Assembly (NCBI GenBank): GCA_030512295.1
Contig: JAULSR010000001.1
Location: 434,001-498,000 of the forward strand
Reading direction: 5' to 3'
Source: Bombardia bombarda
Taxonomy: Eukaryota > Ascomycota > Sordariomycetes > Sordariales > Lasiosphaeriaceae
Length of the DNA: 64,000 nucleotides
Below the pieces are notes generated by a model. That model saw only the letters and a program-made list of their open reading frames with translations. It was not told where the DNA came from and did no database searches. The translations under genes and the position numbers were made by a program. Positions 1-11,687 of the stretch are shown here, piece after piece. Position 1 is the stretch's first letter, and each line of letters begins with the position of its first letter.

Positions 1-1152
1 CCCATGCGCCTCTCCTCAGGCAAATTCACAAAGCGCCGCGTGATGGCCATGAGCTTGGCGTGCGGTGCCTTGACGGGTTGGGCTCCCCAGAAGCTGGGAC
101 ATTGGAACACCTTCATCCACACGTGCTCGTTGAACTCGAGCATGTGTTCAACCACGTGGTCGTCTATGTCAAACAGGTGGCTGCCAAACATGGCTTGACA
201 TGTTGCCTGCACGCTGAAGAATGACACCAACTTGTACAGACTGGCCTGGCGCCTCCCCCTTGGCCACCATCACAGCTTCCGCAGCCAACGCAGCCGCCGC
301 AACCAGCATACCACATGCAGCCGTCGCCATCCGTCGTGCAAAAGTCCAAATCACCAGTCCCGCCAAGGGAGCTTTTGACGGACCCCAGGAAGGCGTCGGC
401 CCAAACATCCATACGGTCACCAGGGAGCAGCTGCTGCGTGCAGATGTCCTCGACCGCGTGGATAAGACTCTTCTGCTTGGGGTTGACGGGGTTGTCTGTG
501 ATATAGCACCAGTCGCCCGGCTTAGGGACATGCCACGCCCGCTTAAGCGCCGGCTTGGAGATGCCGAAGCTTGTCAGCAGGTTGGTGAGATGCTCATCGA
601 AGCCAAATGCAATTATGTTGTCGAAGATAATGGATACATCGCGCGGGTCCGAGCAGATGTAGAGCTTCTTGCCCAACAGCTGGATAGAGAAAGGCTCGCG
701 CTTGCGGCCCGTGAAGTTACTTTAACCCACCAGACTTCATGTCAGTTTGTGGCAAGATATCGAATGGCGCTTGAGGGAAAGGGGAGTTCATGCTTACAAG
801 CCATCCTCGACGAGCTGGACATAGTTTTGGAAGAAGCTAACTGTATGACCTATGAAACAGGTCTTGTTAGACTCAGGGCATAGCCGGGAAGAGAAGCATA
901 CAAAGCTGTGAGAGTGCCAAGTACCGAGAACTGCGCAAGCTAAGTTAGCCAGTTTTCTTGCGTCACATTTACAGCAACTCAGGGGTCGGATTCTTTCGTA
1001 CAAGGTATCCAGTATGGTAAATCTCTTGGCTCATCTGGCCTTAGCCAGGGCTTCACCGTGAACATCCAGACGCGCCATCCCACAATAGCGCATCCCACGA
1101 GAAGTACATCGGTTGCCCAACGTGGGAGGACGTCGATAAGATCACCCAACAT
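1..1152 (-). CDS. Cytochrome P450, N-terminal part (3' end beyond window)
   Basis: This is the front half of a membrane-anchored cytochrome P450 of the fungal CYP7/CYP8 (prostacyclin-synthase-like) type. Suggested exons on the minus strand are 1002-1152, 798-849, 312-719 and <1-258. The introns (850-1001, 720-797, 312 side to 259-311) have GT..AG ends, and the phases join. Visible features are an N-terminal hydrophobic anchor (ATDVLLVGCAIVGWRVWMF), the PYWIP hinge, a SFFQNY segment, LYICSDPRDV (beta-1 region) and SFFSVQATCQAMFGSHLF. The I-helix, ExxR and haem loop lie outside the window, so catalytic competence cannot be judged. The first intron uses a weak GTACGA donor, and an in-frame ATG lies 17 codons further upstream (1203). 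The segment resembles the P450 copy at 9.2-11.2 kb. Substrate is unknown. Confidence 0.8.
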
Positions 1153-2179
1153 GATGCTCGCAGTACAGAATCTGAGACGAAGAGTTTGACGTTGGCGATT
1201 CACATATAAATGCAGCGATGGGATAGGTCTTACAAGCTATCTATCACATGCAGAAGGAGCCTAACCTTTTGTATGCGGGCCTTACTACCATACCCTAAGG
1301 CAGATTCAGTTGCAACAACTAATATGCGCCTGTTACTAGTGCATTGCATGCAAAACCCTTTTTGAGGTCCCCGTGCGGCTGATATCGGTAAAGCACCCAT
1401 GAATTCGGCCCCCTCTCGTCACAATACGGTTGAATGGAGTCATGTATCTCGTGAACCACGTACGCAGCCATGAATGGAAGCTTCTCGTCTTTCTTATCAG
1501 ACCCCTTCGAACGTAGCTGATGGTTTCACGGGTATTCTTGAAATAGATACACGTTGTTGAGCGGCGCGCGTTTCGCCCGGCATGGGCCGGTCTTGGAATC
1601 CGCTTCCCCCTTCTCTATCCCCTAGAGCTCAGTGGTGGAAGAAGGGTGAAACTCGGCACTAGGGAGAGAGAGGGGAGGGGGGTGTATATCTAGCGTCCGC
1701 TACAGCCTTGTAAGATCCTCGCGGTCTTGGGTACAACTCTAGTCTACTTACATGTCCTGATGAGTGGCGCAGTATCCTGAGATGGTGTGTCGGTTCTCGT
1801 GAGTTATCATGCAAGACACTTTGGTGCCGCAAGGCTGCTGTGGGCTCTATTCCTAACATGGACATGGTAACGCTGAAAGTGTTAGCACTGTTGATGGCTT
1901 ACATCATAGGATTACAAGTCCAGCTTCGCGCAGTGATGCGGGCTCTTACGGCGCATGTTTGCTTAGACTGGTCGCTCGAGTCTTTCGCGCGAAGTTGTCG
2001 TGAGTTCTTTCTATGGTTCTATCTCCCCCTCCGTATTCACCATGTCCCCTTGAGAACTTGTTCTTCCAAGTGCAAAGAGTTCAAACTACTTCTTTCCTTC
2101 CTTCTCCCAACAATCCCCAAGACACTCCGCCGCAAGACTGTTTTGTTTCTTCTCTTGCTGGAGCCAGTCACTTTCAACC
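1153..2179. other. Intergenic, divergent promoter region
   Basis: About 1 kb lies between the divergent P450 and rhodopsin-domain genes. I see no convincing gene. An open frame at 1840-2274 overlaps the true first exon of the downstream gene in another frame and has no family features. Confidence 0.6.
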
Positions 2180-3639
2180 ATGTATCTCGTTCCACGCCAA
2201 GAGGTAGTCGACACCAAGGGAATCTCACAGCCCGGAGTCCCCCAGAACTTATTCCTGGTAAAGCACATACTTGAACACAGCCTGTATCACTCTGCAAAGT
2301 TTCCTTCTAACTGAATCCCAGGGCTTGATATGGGCCGGCGTTGCCGTTTCTTTCCTCTTCCTATGCATGCGTCTATACAGCCGGTTCAAGAGCCTAAGGC
2401 GCCTCTTCGTTGATGACTACCTTGCCATATTTGCCTTCTTGCTGGTGGCCGCAACTGGGGCGCTATGGCAGTGGGCATCGCGAGACATGTACTGGGTAGG
2501 AAACGTCGAGTCGGGCATCGAGCCCTTCGAGATGGACTTTTTCGACAGGATGCATCGCTGGCTCAACGTGACGCTGGCCGTTGAGCTGTTCTTCTACACG
2601 TCGCTGGTGACCGTCAAGCTGTCGCTGTTATTCTTCTTCCGGCGGCTCGGCACCAACGTCAACCACTTTCAGTGGTTCTGGTGGCCTACGCTGTTATTCA
2701 CCGTGGCTATCTACCTCATCTCAGTTGGGACTGTCGAGTACAGTTGTCTCGTCGGATCGACTGAAAATATCATTGGGGAGTGCACCGGCCCTGAAAAGAA
2801 GCATTTCATTACCATCTCGCTCCAGGTTAACTGCGTCTTTGACGTCTTCTCCGAGTTCATGAGTATGTAGTTACTTGCCTCCCCTCTCATGACGTTTCGC
2901 TCTGACATGGTGGGTCTGTCTAGTTATGGTTCTGCCCATATTCTTGCTCTGGAATGTACGAATCCGCCAGGCCAAGAAGTTTGCCTTTTTCGGCCTCTTT
3001 TCACTCTCCCTCGTCACCATGGCTATCGCCACGGCCCGCGCGGCCGACATTGACAAGACGCGCCGACCCGATGGCCAGATCGACAACACGTACCTCTGGC
3101 TGTGGAGCGCGATAGAACCGCCTGTCGGTAAGTTCAAGCCTTATCTCCATCCTCTACCTATCTCTCTTATACCACCATATTACTGACGCCCACACCCGCA
3201 CCCACACTTAGCCATCATGGTCTCATGCCTGTCCGCCTTCCCATCACTCTTCCGCTCCTCTACGTCGCACGACGAAAAGAATGTCGTCTTTACTCCCTCC
3301 GAGACATACTTGCGCATGATGTCGCGGATCCGGTCATCGCGCAACAAGAGCTCCAAAAACGGGGGCAAGACGGGCGACGTGACACTCGCTGACCTGTCGA
3401 TGGTGTCGGCGTCGGACAGCTTCAACTACATGCGCGCCCCCGAGGCTCAGTCGCAGGACAGCCAACGGCCTGTTCTTGTGTCGACAGACACAATAAAGCA
3501 CTATAGCGCCAATGCTGAGGACTTGCGTGATGGGAATGAGCATGCGGCAACGGCTCAGTCGCCTTCGCGTCGGCCTGATCAGATCATGCAGCAGTTTGAG
3601 TTTGGCGTTGTGACGAGGGATCCGAGCAACTGTGTGTAG
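2180..3639 (+). CDS. Fungal rhodopsin-domain integral membrane protein
   Basis: A seven-helix plasma-membrane protein of the fungal rhodopsin-domain family, which is often annotated as PTH11-like or integral membrane protein. Exons are 2180-2257, 2322-2862, 2924-3127 and 3212-3639, giving 416 aa with all phases closing. The start is ATG 2180 (context CAACCATG), because the first intron has a GTAAAG donor and a CTAAC branch point. Family landmarks are RLYSRF..LFVDDYLAI after helix 1, VKLSLLFFFRRL in the third helix region, LPIFLLWNVRI, and the terminal-helix motif IEPPVAIMVSC. The cytoplasmic tail is Ser-rich. Members lack proven retinal-binding function, and ligands are mostly unknown. It sits divergently next to a P450. 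Confidence 0.87.
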
Positions 3640-5666
3640 GGGCTCGGTGGCTGTGTTTGTAATTGTTCTCACTGGGATGTACATGTATGGATAACGATGG
3701 CATGTACCTAAGTAACGTAGTATGCGTGTATGACTAGCAATCTCGGACTTTTACATTTTGTTCACTTTTACACGTCTTGTTTCTTCTTCAAGCTCTCTCT
3801 TTTGACCACTTACGTGGCCGAATGAAAGCATAGCAATAATGATGAGATCTCATAATGATAGTCATTGTCTCACGATTAATGTGAATTTTTTCTTGCACTT
3901 AAACGCCGTCTATAAATTTTTCAAACGGCACCCATACCGGCCGAAGTGTAAGCTATCTCCCAGAAATTGCATCTGGTCTTCAAGCTACATGTGGCTACCT
4001 AATTTGCTACCAGTATTTGCTACTACAATTTGACAGGCAAGCTAGCGAGCCGCCCACAGCCTGATCTCCAACCCTCCTTGGTCAGATAGTATGGCAATGG
4101 AGAACCTTCAGCCGTGATGGATTCATGTCCCCGGAAGGATCGAGGGCAAAGCTATCTAAGGCGGCTGTGTGCAGGTAGGTAAATGAACCTGGATCCCCTG
4201 TGGGGAAGTGGCCCACCCTGTGTAACCATAGGGCCAGGTGGGTCCAAGTTTACAGACAGTACGCACGAAATTCAAGGCAGGTCGTCTCACGGCCCAGCGG
4301 ATTGCCACACGCACTTACGTATTCCTACGAATCAATCAATTTCACAGTCTAATCATTCTGTTAGGGAACCGCCTACAGCTTGAATCTTCCAAGCCACCCC
4401 CTCAGTTCAGAGACCGGGGAAATTCAAGCCAAGGTCGTCTTTTGCGGCTCAGCAAATTGCCACACACACACTCGCGCAATTTCACAAAATCAATTAATCT
4501 AGTAGTCCAATCGTTGTATTAGGTAGCCGCTGACAGCCTGCCTAATCTTCCGACCCCCTTACACTCCAATCCCTGAATGTTTGTTAGCTTGGCACCTAGA
4601 CACTGTTTTAGGTAAAGTCAGTCACTCTCACATACAAATGGCCCCTTGCTAGCTGATTATCTTCCCTGAAAGTGGCGTTTTTAGATCCAAATGCCCTGTA
4701 AAGTAGCTCGAAAGTGGCTGATTTCCCTTGCCAAAAACAAATATTTTTTATATGCAACCCGTAGTTCCTGTGTTACACAGTCGTGTTACACAGGGTGGGC
4801 CGGCCCCCCCGCCCCCCACCCCCCAATGGGATCCAGAGGCCACTTTGCCGCCTGCACACATCCACCTACACTATATTCACGGTTAAACTTAGCGCCTTCT
4901 AATAGTCGCATTCATCAATGCATGCAGTCAGCTCTCCGGATCTCCATCTGGAGGCGCATAGCGGTTTTCAATACTATACTGCTGATACCGTCGTTGGTTA
5001 GAGATACTGGAATACAGAAAGCGAAGAGTCCAAGTCGCCTTAAAGATGCTGGAGGATGTAAAGTAAATCACCCTGCTCCGTTGTCCCTCCCACAAAGCAC
5101 CCACCAGGCTGTGGTGCCGTGACTTGTGTTGCGGTCTTCATCCCTACCATGCTACGAAGGTGTGGCCGATAGGCTTTTAAGGGAGGGAATAAATGCGTGT
5201 GTGTGTATGTTTGTATGTGTGTCTGTGTGGCGAGGTGCACTATCTTGAGCGGCGACTACTTGTCCTCCTATCACATGCTGTGCGTTTGTGCGAGTGGGAA
5301 CTTTGAAACATGAGACACTTGGTATCGTGACTGCGTTCGTGCACATGTGTGCTGAGCTGCAACGCACAGCTACGCTACTACTTCTACTGCTGTGTTAGGA
5401 CGAGAATCCCGCACTGTGTACACAAAGAATACGATTTAGTAAACTAGGACATACAAATATACATATACTAGCTGTATATATGTATGCAGATAGTCTATAT
5501 ACTCAGATACTACCTAGGTATGATCACTTAGTTCCAAGCCCCTAACCCTCATTTCCAATATTTGAACATGCTGCCGAGATATTGAGTTCCTGTCGCGTCT
5601 CATCAACATTATATAACAAAGAACTCATAAAGTCTCGCAGTTGTAGTCAGCTACCGAGGTATATAT
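3640..5666. other. Intergenic with degenerate repeats
   Basis: Two kb between the 3' ends of converging genes, without a supportable gene. It contains a diverged tandem repeat (see 4267-4570), a C-rich run near 4805-4824 and GT-rich simple sequence near 5190-5230. A segment around 4660-4745 (GAAAGTGGC repeated, AT-rich end) could be a decayed transposon terminus, but this is unproven. Confidence 0.5.
4267..4570. repeat. Degenerate tandem repeat, period about 153 bp
   Basis: The block starting GAAATTCAAGGCAGGTCGTC at 4267 is repeated from 4420 (GAAATTCAAGCCAAGGTCGTC). Both copies contain ATTGCCACAC, CAATTTCACA, TAGTCTAATC/TAGTCCAATC, GCCGCYKACAGC and ATCTTCC in the same order. A third partial copy may begin near 4051 (CCGCCCACAGCCTGATCTCC). 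Many differences are C/T or G/A, as expected of RIP or deamination decay. Confidence 0.6.
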
Positions 5667-7508
5667 CTAGCGCTTCTTCCAAGCCAGCGGCGCCCGTTCA
5701 GGATGCAGCATCTGAAGCAGCAGAACGCTCCCAGAGTCGTTCTCTATGAGATCCATGACGCGTCTGCGTGCGGCCGCGGGAGTCTCACCCATCTCCTTCT
5801 TGATGACCGGCTCAACCCGCCAATCGCCTCGGAAGAGGACGGCCATGGTGGCAACGAACTCGACGTGCGAGAACTTGCGGCCTGGACAATCGCGTGTGCC
5901 GTCAGACCAACCGACAAAAGAGTCGCGCACGGGAATACGGAACTCCTCGTCACCGTTTCTGGAAGCAGACTCGACGATAAATCGGGAGGGTTTCCACTGC
6001 AGCGAGTCTTTGCCCCAGAAGCGAGGGTCGGTCTGGACGGAGCCGTAGCTGGGCGCGATCATGCTGTTGGCGGGGAGCACGAGCGTCTTGCCGCCGACAA
6101 CGAGATGCTGCGCGTTGTGTTTCGTCCATTTGATGACAGGGACGGGCACGTAGAGACGGATGGTCTCGTAGAGAATGGCAAGGCAGCGCTTCAGGCGTGG
6201 GAAGTCTGCGCGGTAATCCCACTGGTCAACTGGGCGATCGCCAAAGACGCGGTGGATCTCTTCTGACAGCCAGTCCTGGACGTCGGGGTTGGCGGCGAGG
6301 AAGTACATGGCGAATGTGAAGCTGTGGGCTGTGGTGTCGTGGCCAGCAAAATTAAAGACGAACATGTTGCCGTAGATCTCGGCTTCGGTGAGCCCACCGC
6401 CGTCCTTGGCGTCGGCTTGCGAGGCGCGAACCATGGACCGCATCAGGTTTGACTCGGTGTCCTGGCCATCAGCGCATGCGGCTTTCTCTTCCTCGTATAT
6501 ATTGGTCATGTAGGCAAGGTAGCTGACGTAGGCGGCATGAACGTCGCGCAGCTTCTTGGGCAGCCATGGCTGCGCGATAAACTTGGTGCCTAGGCCAAGG
6601 ATAAGGACGCAGTTCTCTAGGATGGTCTGGAGTGCCTCTTTGTAGTTTGCGGCAGGGTCGAGCGAGGAGGCTTGTGCCTCTCTGTCTTCCTTGCTCTCAA
6701 ACTTAAAAGACTTGCCGAAGCCAGCACGCGACAGCACGTGGAGAGACAGAGTGCGAAGGTCGGTGGCGGCAGTGTCAATGGAGGGTTTTGAGATCCAGTA
6801 CTTGAGCATATCGCTGGCTAGAGTAATAGACTCTCCCCAGACATTCTCGTTATTTTGCTCGTTAAAACAGTGGAATGCGATTTTCCTTTGTGTCTTCCAT
6901 GCCTTGCCTTCGGCCTATGATGATGTGTTAATTGAAGATCAATTTGCAACGGAAAGATGGTTTAGATCACCACTACTTACGGTAGAGATGTTGGGCCCAA
7001 AAACATCAAGGATTTCTGTATAAAGTTGCTCCGAGTCAGCTCCAGCTCCAGCTACGGTGGAACCAGCCAGCTGGTAAAGGAATTGAGGAAAATATATACC
7101 TGTGACAAAAACGGGACGGGGGAAGTCATTCCCGCGGCGGAAGATATCCTTCAGAGCGTCGGGATCATTCACGTAGATCCAGTTCTTGAAGGGGGTCACC
7201 AGGACCCAGATATCGCCCATCTCCTGGTGGGATCGGTAGCGATCCTCCACCTCCCATCCTCGCCAGTTGTACCTTGTAAAGCTGTTGTTGCCCAGCGGTC
7301 CAGGAAGGCGGCGCACGTATGATAGAACTGTGCGATCCGCCAGCACCCAGAATGGGTTCAGCGGGCTAATGGGGATGAAGCGAATGGGTACGCCGATGGT
7401 GCGGGCTGCCGCGTAGTTGCGAAGCAGGCCAGCGAGTGTCTGCAACACAAACACGCCCGCTGCCAGCACCAGCGGGGCACCCACCGATAACACAGAAAGC
7501 CAGGCCAT
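5667..7508 (-). CDS. Cytochrome P450 monooxygenase
   Basis: A complete microsomal P450 in two exons (6981-7508 and 5667-6914, intron 6915-6980, phase 0), giving 591 aa. The start is placed at ATG 7508, which begins directly with a membrane anchor (MAWLSVLSVGAPLVLAAGVF). A more distal non-anchor extension would be needed for the longer frame. Motifs in order: C-helix KTQRK; I-helix oxygen-binding AGHDTT; K-helix ETIRLY (ExxR); WKPSRF (PERF position); haem loop WSDGTRDCPG with the Cys ligand. The first residue of the FxxGxxxCxG signature is Trp rather than Phe. It is longer than usual because of a ~60-residue N-terminal segment between the anchor and the proline hinge. Substrate and CYP family are not assigned. 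It diverges from the next P450 locus. Confidence 0.9.
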
Positions 7509-9226
7509 GGATTTAGGCAATTGGAAGTTTGAGCAGTTGCTCTGCTCCTTCCTTTTACTGCGTAGGTACCCAACCAAGAGAGGCGAAATAATAGATGCGG
7601 GGGGAGAAAAAGGGAAGATGGTGTAAGTGACGGAAATAACAGAGAGCTATCACCCAAGGCGCTGAAATCAGATGCCCGGGAACCCTCCTCTGCCCGAGAG
7701 AGCAAAGACAACGGAGCGCGGCATGGCGGGTTCTGGGAAGGGACGACGGGAGAGCCATCCCAAGTTCCCAACAAAGAAAGCACCAACAGGGACCGACAAA
7801 TCTGCCAAGCCTTGACAAACGGAAGGAGCAAGGGTAGGTACATACCTTGTGCAACGGTACGGGAGGGAATCACGAATAACACTGTCAACCGTCCACTGTG
7901 CGAGTTGTATGTGCTGTACATGTACATACTTCGTACAGTCAGTACATTGCAGCATTGTGGTATTCGTATTGTACTGTACACCTAGTACCTAGGTAGATGT
8001 AGCGGAGGCCCCACAGCGGGACTGTGGCCTGGAGCTGAAGTCGGCCGCCTGTGTTACACAGCAAACCAACCTGGTGACTCTCTTCCACCAATTGTTTATG
8101 ATACCGCCCCCTGGATGAGCAAGATCCTGTTCATGCTGTGGATGATAATGTCGGTATTCTATTCCACCGAATCCGTTGTTTTGCTTAAGCTGGAGCACGT
8201 ACGAGATACCCATACCTTACCTCGTAAAGGCTAAAGCTGCACTCTTGCGGCACCTCCCGTCGCCCGAGACAAGCCCTGCAAAGCTTATCGCAAATTTTAT
8301 CTGGGCTCCATCATCTAGTGTACCAAATAAGTTGCGACCTCCAGTTGCTGCCGGAGGATGCCAAGCATGCATGCATCGCCCATTCCATCAGACTGCGCCA
8401 ACCGCCCACCTTATATTGATTCAGCACATCTTTGTAAACAGGGCAGATAGGTATCACAAAAATCGCAAATAGCAACCTTCTAACCCTGGAGCTGCCTACT
8501 TTGTGCAGTTCTTGTTACTTCCTCGGCTATCTGACCAGTTTTCTCTTCCCCCTCACCAGTCAGCTTCTTCGGCGGCGCCATCTCGACTGAACGATTGGCC
8601 AGCTCGAGGCAAGGTGCCCACCTGCTCGACGGGTGCGTTCCCCAAAAGATGGCGTTTCCCTATGCTGGACGATGGCACACAATGGGAGTGCTACAATGCG
8701 ACTGTCTGTTAATCTCACGGTGAGGGGCTTGTATACATGGCGGGATTCGAGCAGTACATACCACGCGAGGACTAATGGACACAATACTTGCTGTGTAGAC
8801 GAATGAACTACTGGGATGTTGGAAGCAATTTGGTTCTGCGCCGCTTGGGCGATAGGACGACGATGTGCTGCCGGGTTATGGCAGTTCTTTCGGTTTCAGC
8901 TAGGTAGGGTATATACCGGCTTGGATCTGGAAATCTAACTTCTGCACTCTCTTCTAAGTTCACCTGATCAATTTTCGATGCTCTTTTATATTTGTCGGCA
9001 CCGTCAATTACAACACGTCCTCGACTACTTTTCCGCCTAAGGCGAGAGAGAAATGGGGGAGTTCGTTCCAACAGCCGGCCTCCATGATGAGAGCGAGTAT
9101 CCTTTTCCGTGGAATGGGTCGCGAGATGTGTGTAGATGTCAATGAAGTCAATCGTGGTTAGACCACTATGGCTGACCAAACTGCCATTCTGTCTAGATTA
9201 TTACTAAGAGAACGTTTTCAAACCTC
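7509..9226. other. Intergenic, between divergent P450 loci
   Basis: 1.7 kb with no supportable gene. The palindromic string TACCTAGGTA occurs near 7984, as in several other intergenic parts of this window. Short frames here lack any family signal. Confidence 0.5.
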
Positions 9227-11240
9227 TTGTCTCCTGGACCATGGCTACAATGGTTTGGGCTATTGACAGGACTGCTGTTATTGTTATCATGCCTCACTTA
9301 CATATATTCGACACTCCAGTTTCGTACTGCCATGAGACAAGTCAACAACAAGTCATTGTTGAAGACACCTATTGTTCCTTATTGGGTCCCTGGCCTATTT
9401 CACTCCATTTCGCTATTTGACCCTCACGCATATCTCCACAAGCTGATGTAAGACCCCAATGATCTTGTCCTCTCCGTATTCAGACAAACTAACAGTCTGG
9501 GTCAAGAAAGAGTTTCGGAACCAGTAAACCGCTCGAGGTCAAAGCTGCCTGGTTCCGCTTCACTATCCTCGCCAACCCAGAGCACATCAAGACTGTGTTT
9601 AGGAAATCGAAGCAGGTGGCAAACAAGTCCACCACGCTCTTTGCCCTGGAATACCTCTTAGGTATGCCCAAGGTAGCCGTCCGCTTGTTCCTTGCTGATG
9701 ACTCGGGCATGGGAATCATCCCTCGCAAGGGGAGCACCGTTCAAGCCGACAGGCGTATCAACTTCCTGATTGCCCACAGCGCAACAAAGCTGCTACAGGG
9801 CACCCACCTCGAGGCTTTGAACAAGCGATATCTCACCATCCTTCTCCGCAACATTGACGCGCTGGTTGTTAGTTCCGAGGATGGCTAATGGACCAACTTT
9901 CCAGACCTTTACGTCTTCCTACAGTGCATGATCGCCGGGTCCTCTGTCGAGGCCATAGCAGGCTCCAAACTACAGGAGCTTTACCCGACCTTTGTCGAAG
10001 ATCTCTCGCTTTTTACGTCTTATGTCCCTAAGTTTCTCCACCTGCTTCCCCGCTGGCTCATCCCCGACGCGTTCCGCGTCCGCGAGCGGCTCCTCACGGG
10101 CATCAAAGCGTGGCACGCCCACGCTCACCAACACTCGGACTGCAACAAGATAGGACTAGATGACCCCGAGTGGGAGCCTTATTTTGGCATAAAGCTAGTC
10201 AGGAGGAGACAACAGTACGCCCTTAAACTGAAGGAGATGACGGCAGACGCGCGGGCGACTGAGGACTTGGGTTTGCTTTTTGCGTGAGTGGTACACGTAA
10301 TATTCTTCATCACTTCCCTGGCCAATTGCTGACAATATTTACCGCAATCTGCAGCTCCACCACCAACGTGGTCCCCTCCGCCTTCTGGTTCATCCTCGAG
10401 GTCCTTAGGGATCCCGTTCTGCAGTCGCGCCTGAAAGCCGAGGTGGCCGCGTCCTCGGCCAATACTCGCCCTTCTTCCGAGGAGGAGGCCACAACGATGA
10501 CGACAACGACAACAACAGCAGTGTTCAATAACGCCGTACTCGTCGCGCAGCCCCTCCTGCAGTCGGCCTACGCCGAGTGCCTGCGCTTATATGTCACCAT
10601 GTCCGTCACGCGCGTGGCCGAGCACGCCGACGTCCACATCGCTGGGTACACGTTGCCCAAGGACAGCTTTGTCGTCATGTATAGCCATCTGCTCGCCCTC
10701 GATGCCGACGCGTGGACCCGCGCCGGCCGCGTGCTGACCAAGCCGCTCGAGGAGTTTGACGCAGAGAGGTTCCTCGTCGCCCCTGAATGGGTGAGACCAC
10801 CACCCCAGGGCAGCCTGGAGGCGAGAGAAGCGGAGAAGAGAGACGCCGATGTTAAGGTCAAGGCGATCATCAACATCTCCACCACCGCAGGAAAAACAGG
10901 CGAGGTTGCCAGGGAAAACAACGGAAAGAAAGACCCCAACACTATCCTCTCATACGACGGCCGCCGCTTCTCCATGGACGGCCTGCTGGGCCTGTGGATC
11001 CCCTACGGCGGCGGCGACCACATCTGTCCCGGCCGCCACTTTGCTAAGCAGGAGATCATTCTGACTTTTGCCGCCCTCTTCACCCTGTTTGACATCGAGC
11101 TCGCTTTTGACTCGCCTGATGCGGCCGCCCGCGTGCATCCGGACATGAAACATGCACCGTTTGGTGCGTTGCCGCCGGTGGGTAAGGTCCCGTTTAGGAT
11201 GAGGAGGAAGGTGAGGACGGAGACGGGGGGTGCAGTGTGA
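9227..11240 (+). pseudogene. Cytochrome P450 (CYP7/8-like) with in-frame stop
   Basis: Reads as a P450 over most of its length but carries damage. Segments are 9227-9447, roughly 9513-10283 and 10355-11240; the last intron (10284-10354) is canonical. Landmarks are an N-terminal anchor (GLLTGLLLLLSCLTYIY), PYWVPGLFHSISLFDP, FTILANPEHIK, the ExxR helix AECLRLY, EEFDAERF, and haem loop YGGGDHICPG with the Cys ligand intact. A TAA at 9886-9888 interrupts SSEDG/WTNFPDLYVFLQ inside conserved sequence. No in-frame ATG precedes the anchor; the first is at about 9332. Joining the first two segments in frame needs an unusual GAG acceptor at 9512. It may be a pseudogene, or a functional gene with sequence errors. 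It resembles the partial P450 at the window start. Confidence 0.7.
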
Positions 11241-11687
11241 AGGGTCATAGGGCATGTTTGCTCTTGTTGCGCGGTGGATGGATATCTGGAAAGTATTGTG
11301 GCATATGGTTACATACCAATGCACAAGACATGTAGTTAATTCTAGAGATTGACCATATGGAGTTCAGTAGGTGAGTATTTATGTGTTCAAATAGTTCTGA
11401 ATATCCTGAAGCCCAAGTGATGGAACATGCCCAGTCCCAAAATGGGATCAACATGTGACTTTTCTGCTTTGCTTCTAATGTGCATATGCAACGTGGATAG
11501 CATGACGCCTTTGATCAACACTGTTGCGACCGTGCCTGCTTGCCTAAACCGGCAAAATGACTACTCTAACCACCGGCACTCAGTCCAAATCACCCCCTGG
11601 AACACATGAGTAGCTAAGATACCCTACCTGGGTATCCAAGTAATCGACAGATCAATACTGTATACAACTACCCCACCCCAGCACACC
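11241..11687. other. Short convergent intergenic region
   Basis: Shared 3' region of the P450 locus and the helicase gene. I see no further feature. Confidence 0.5.

Noticed and set aside
9865..9923. Mini-intron removing the P450 stop
   Set aside because: Possible donors (9865, 9868) and acceptors (9904, 9923) give lengths of 37-59 nt, none a multiple of three, so the frame breaks.
1..11240. Secondary-metabolite gene cluster
   Set aside because: P450s and a membrane protein only; no backbone synthase, transporter or cluster regulator in view.
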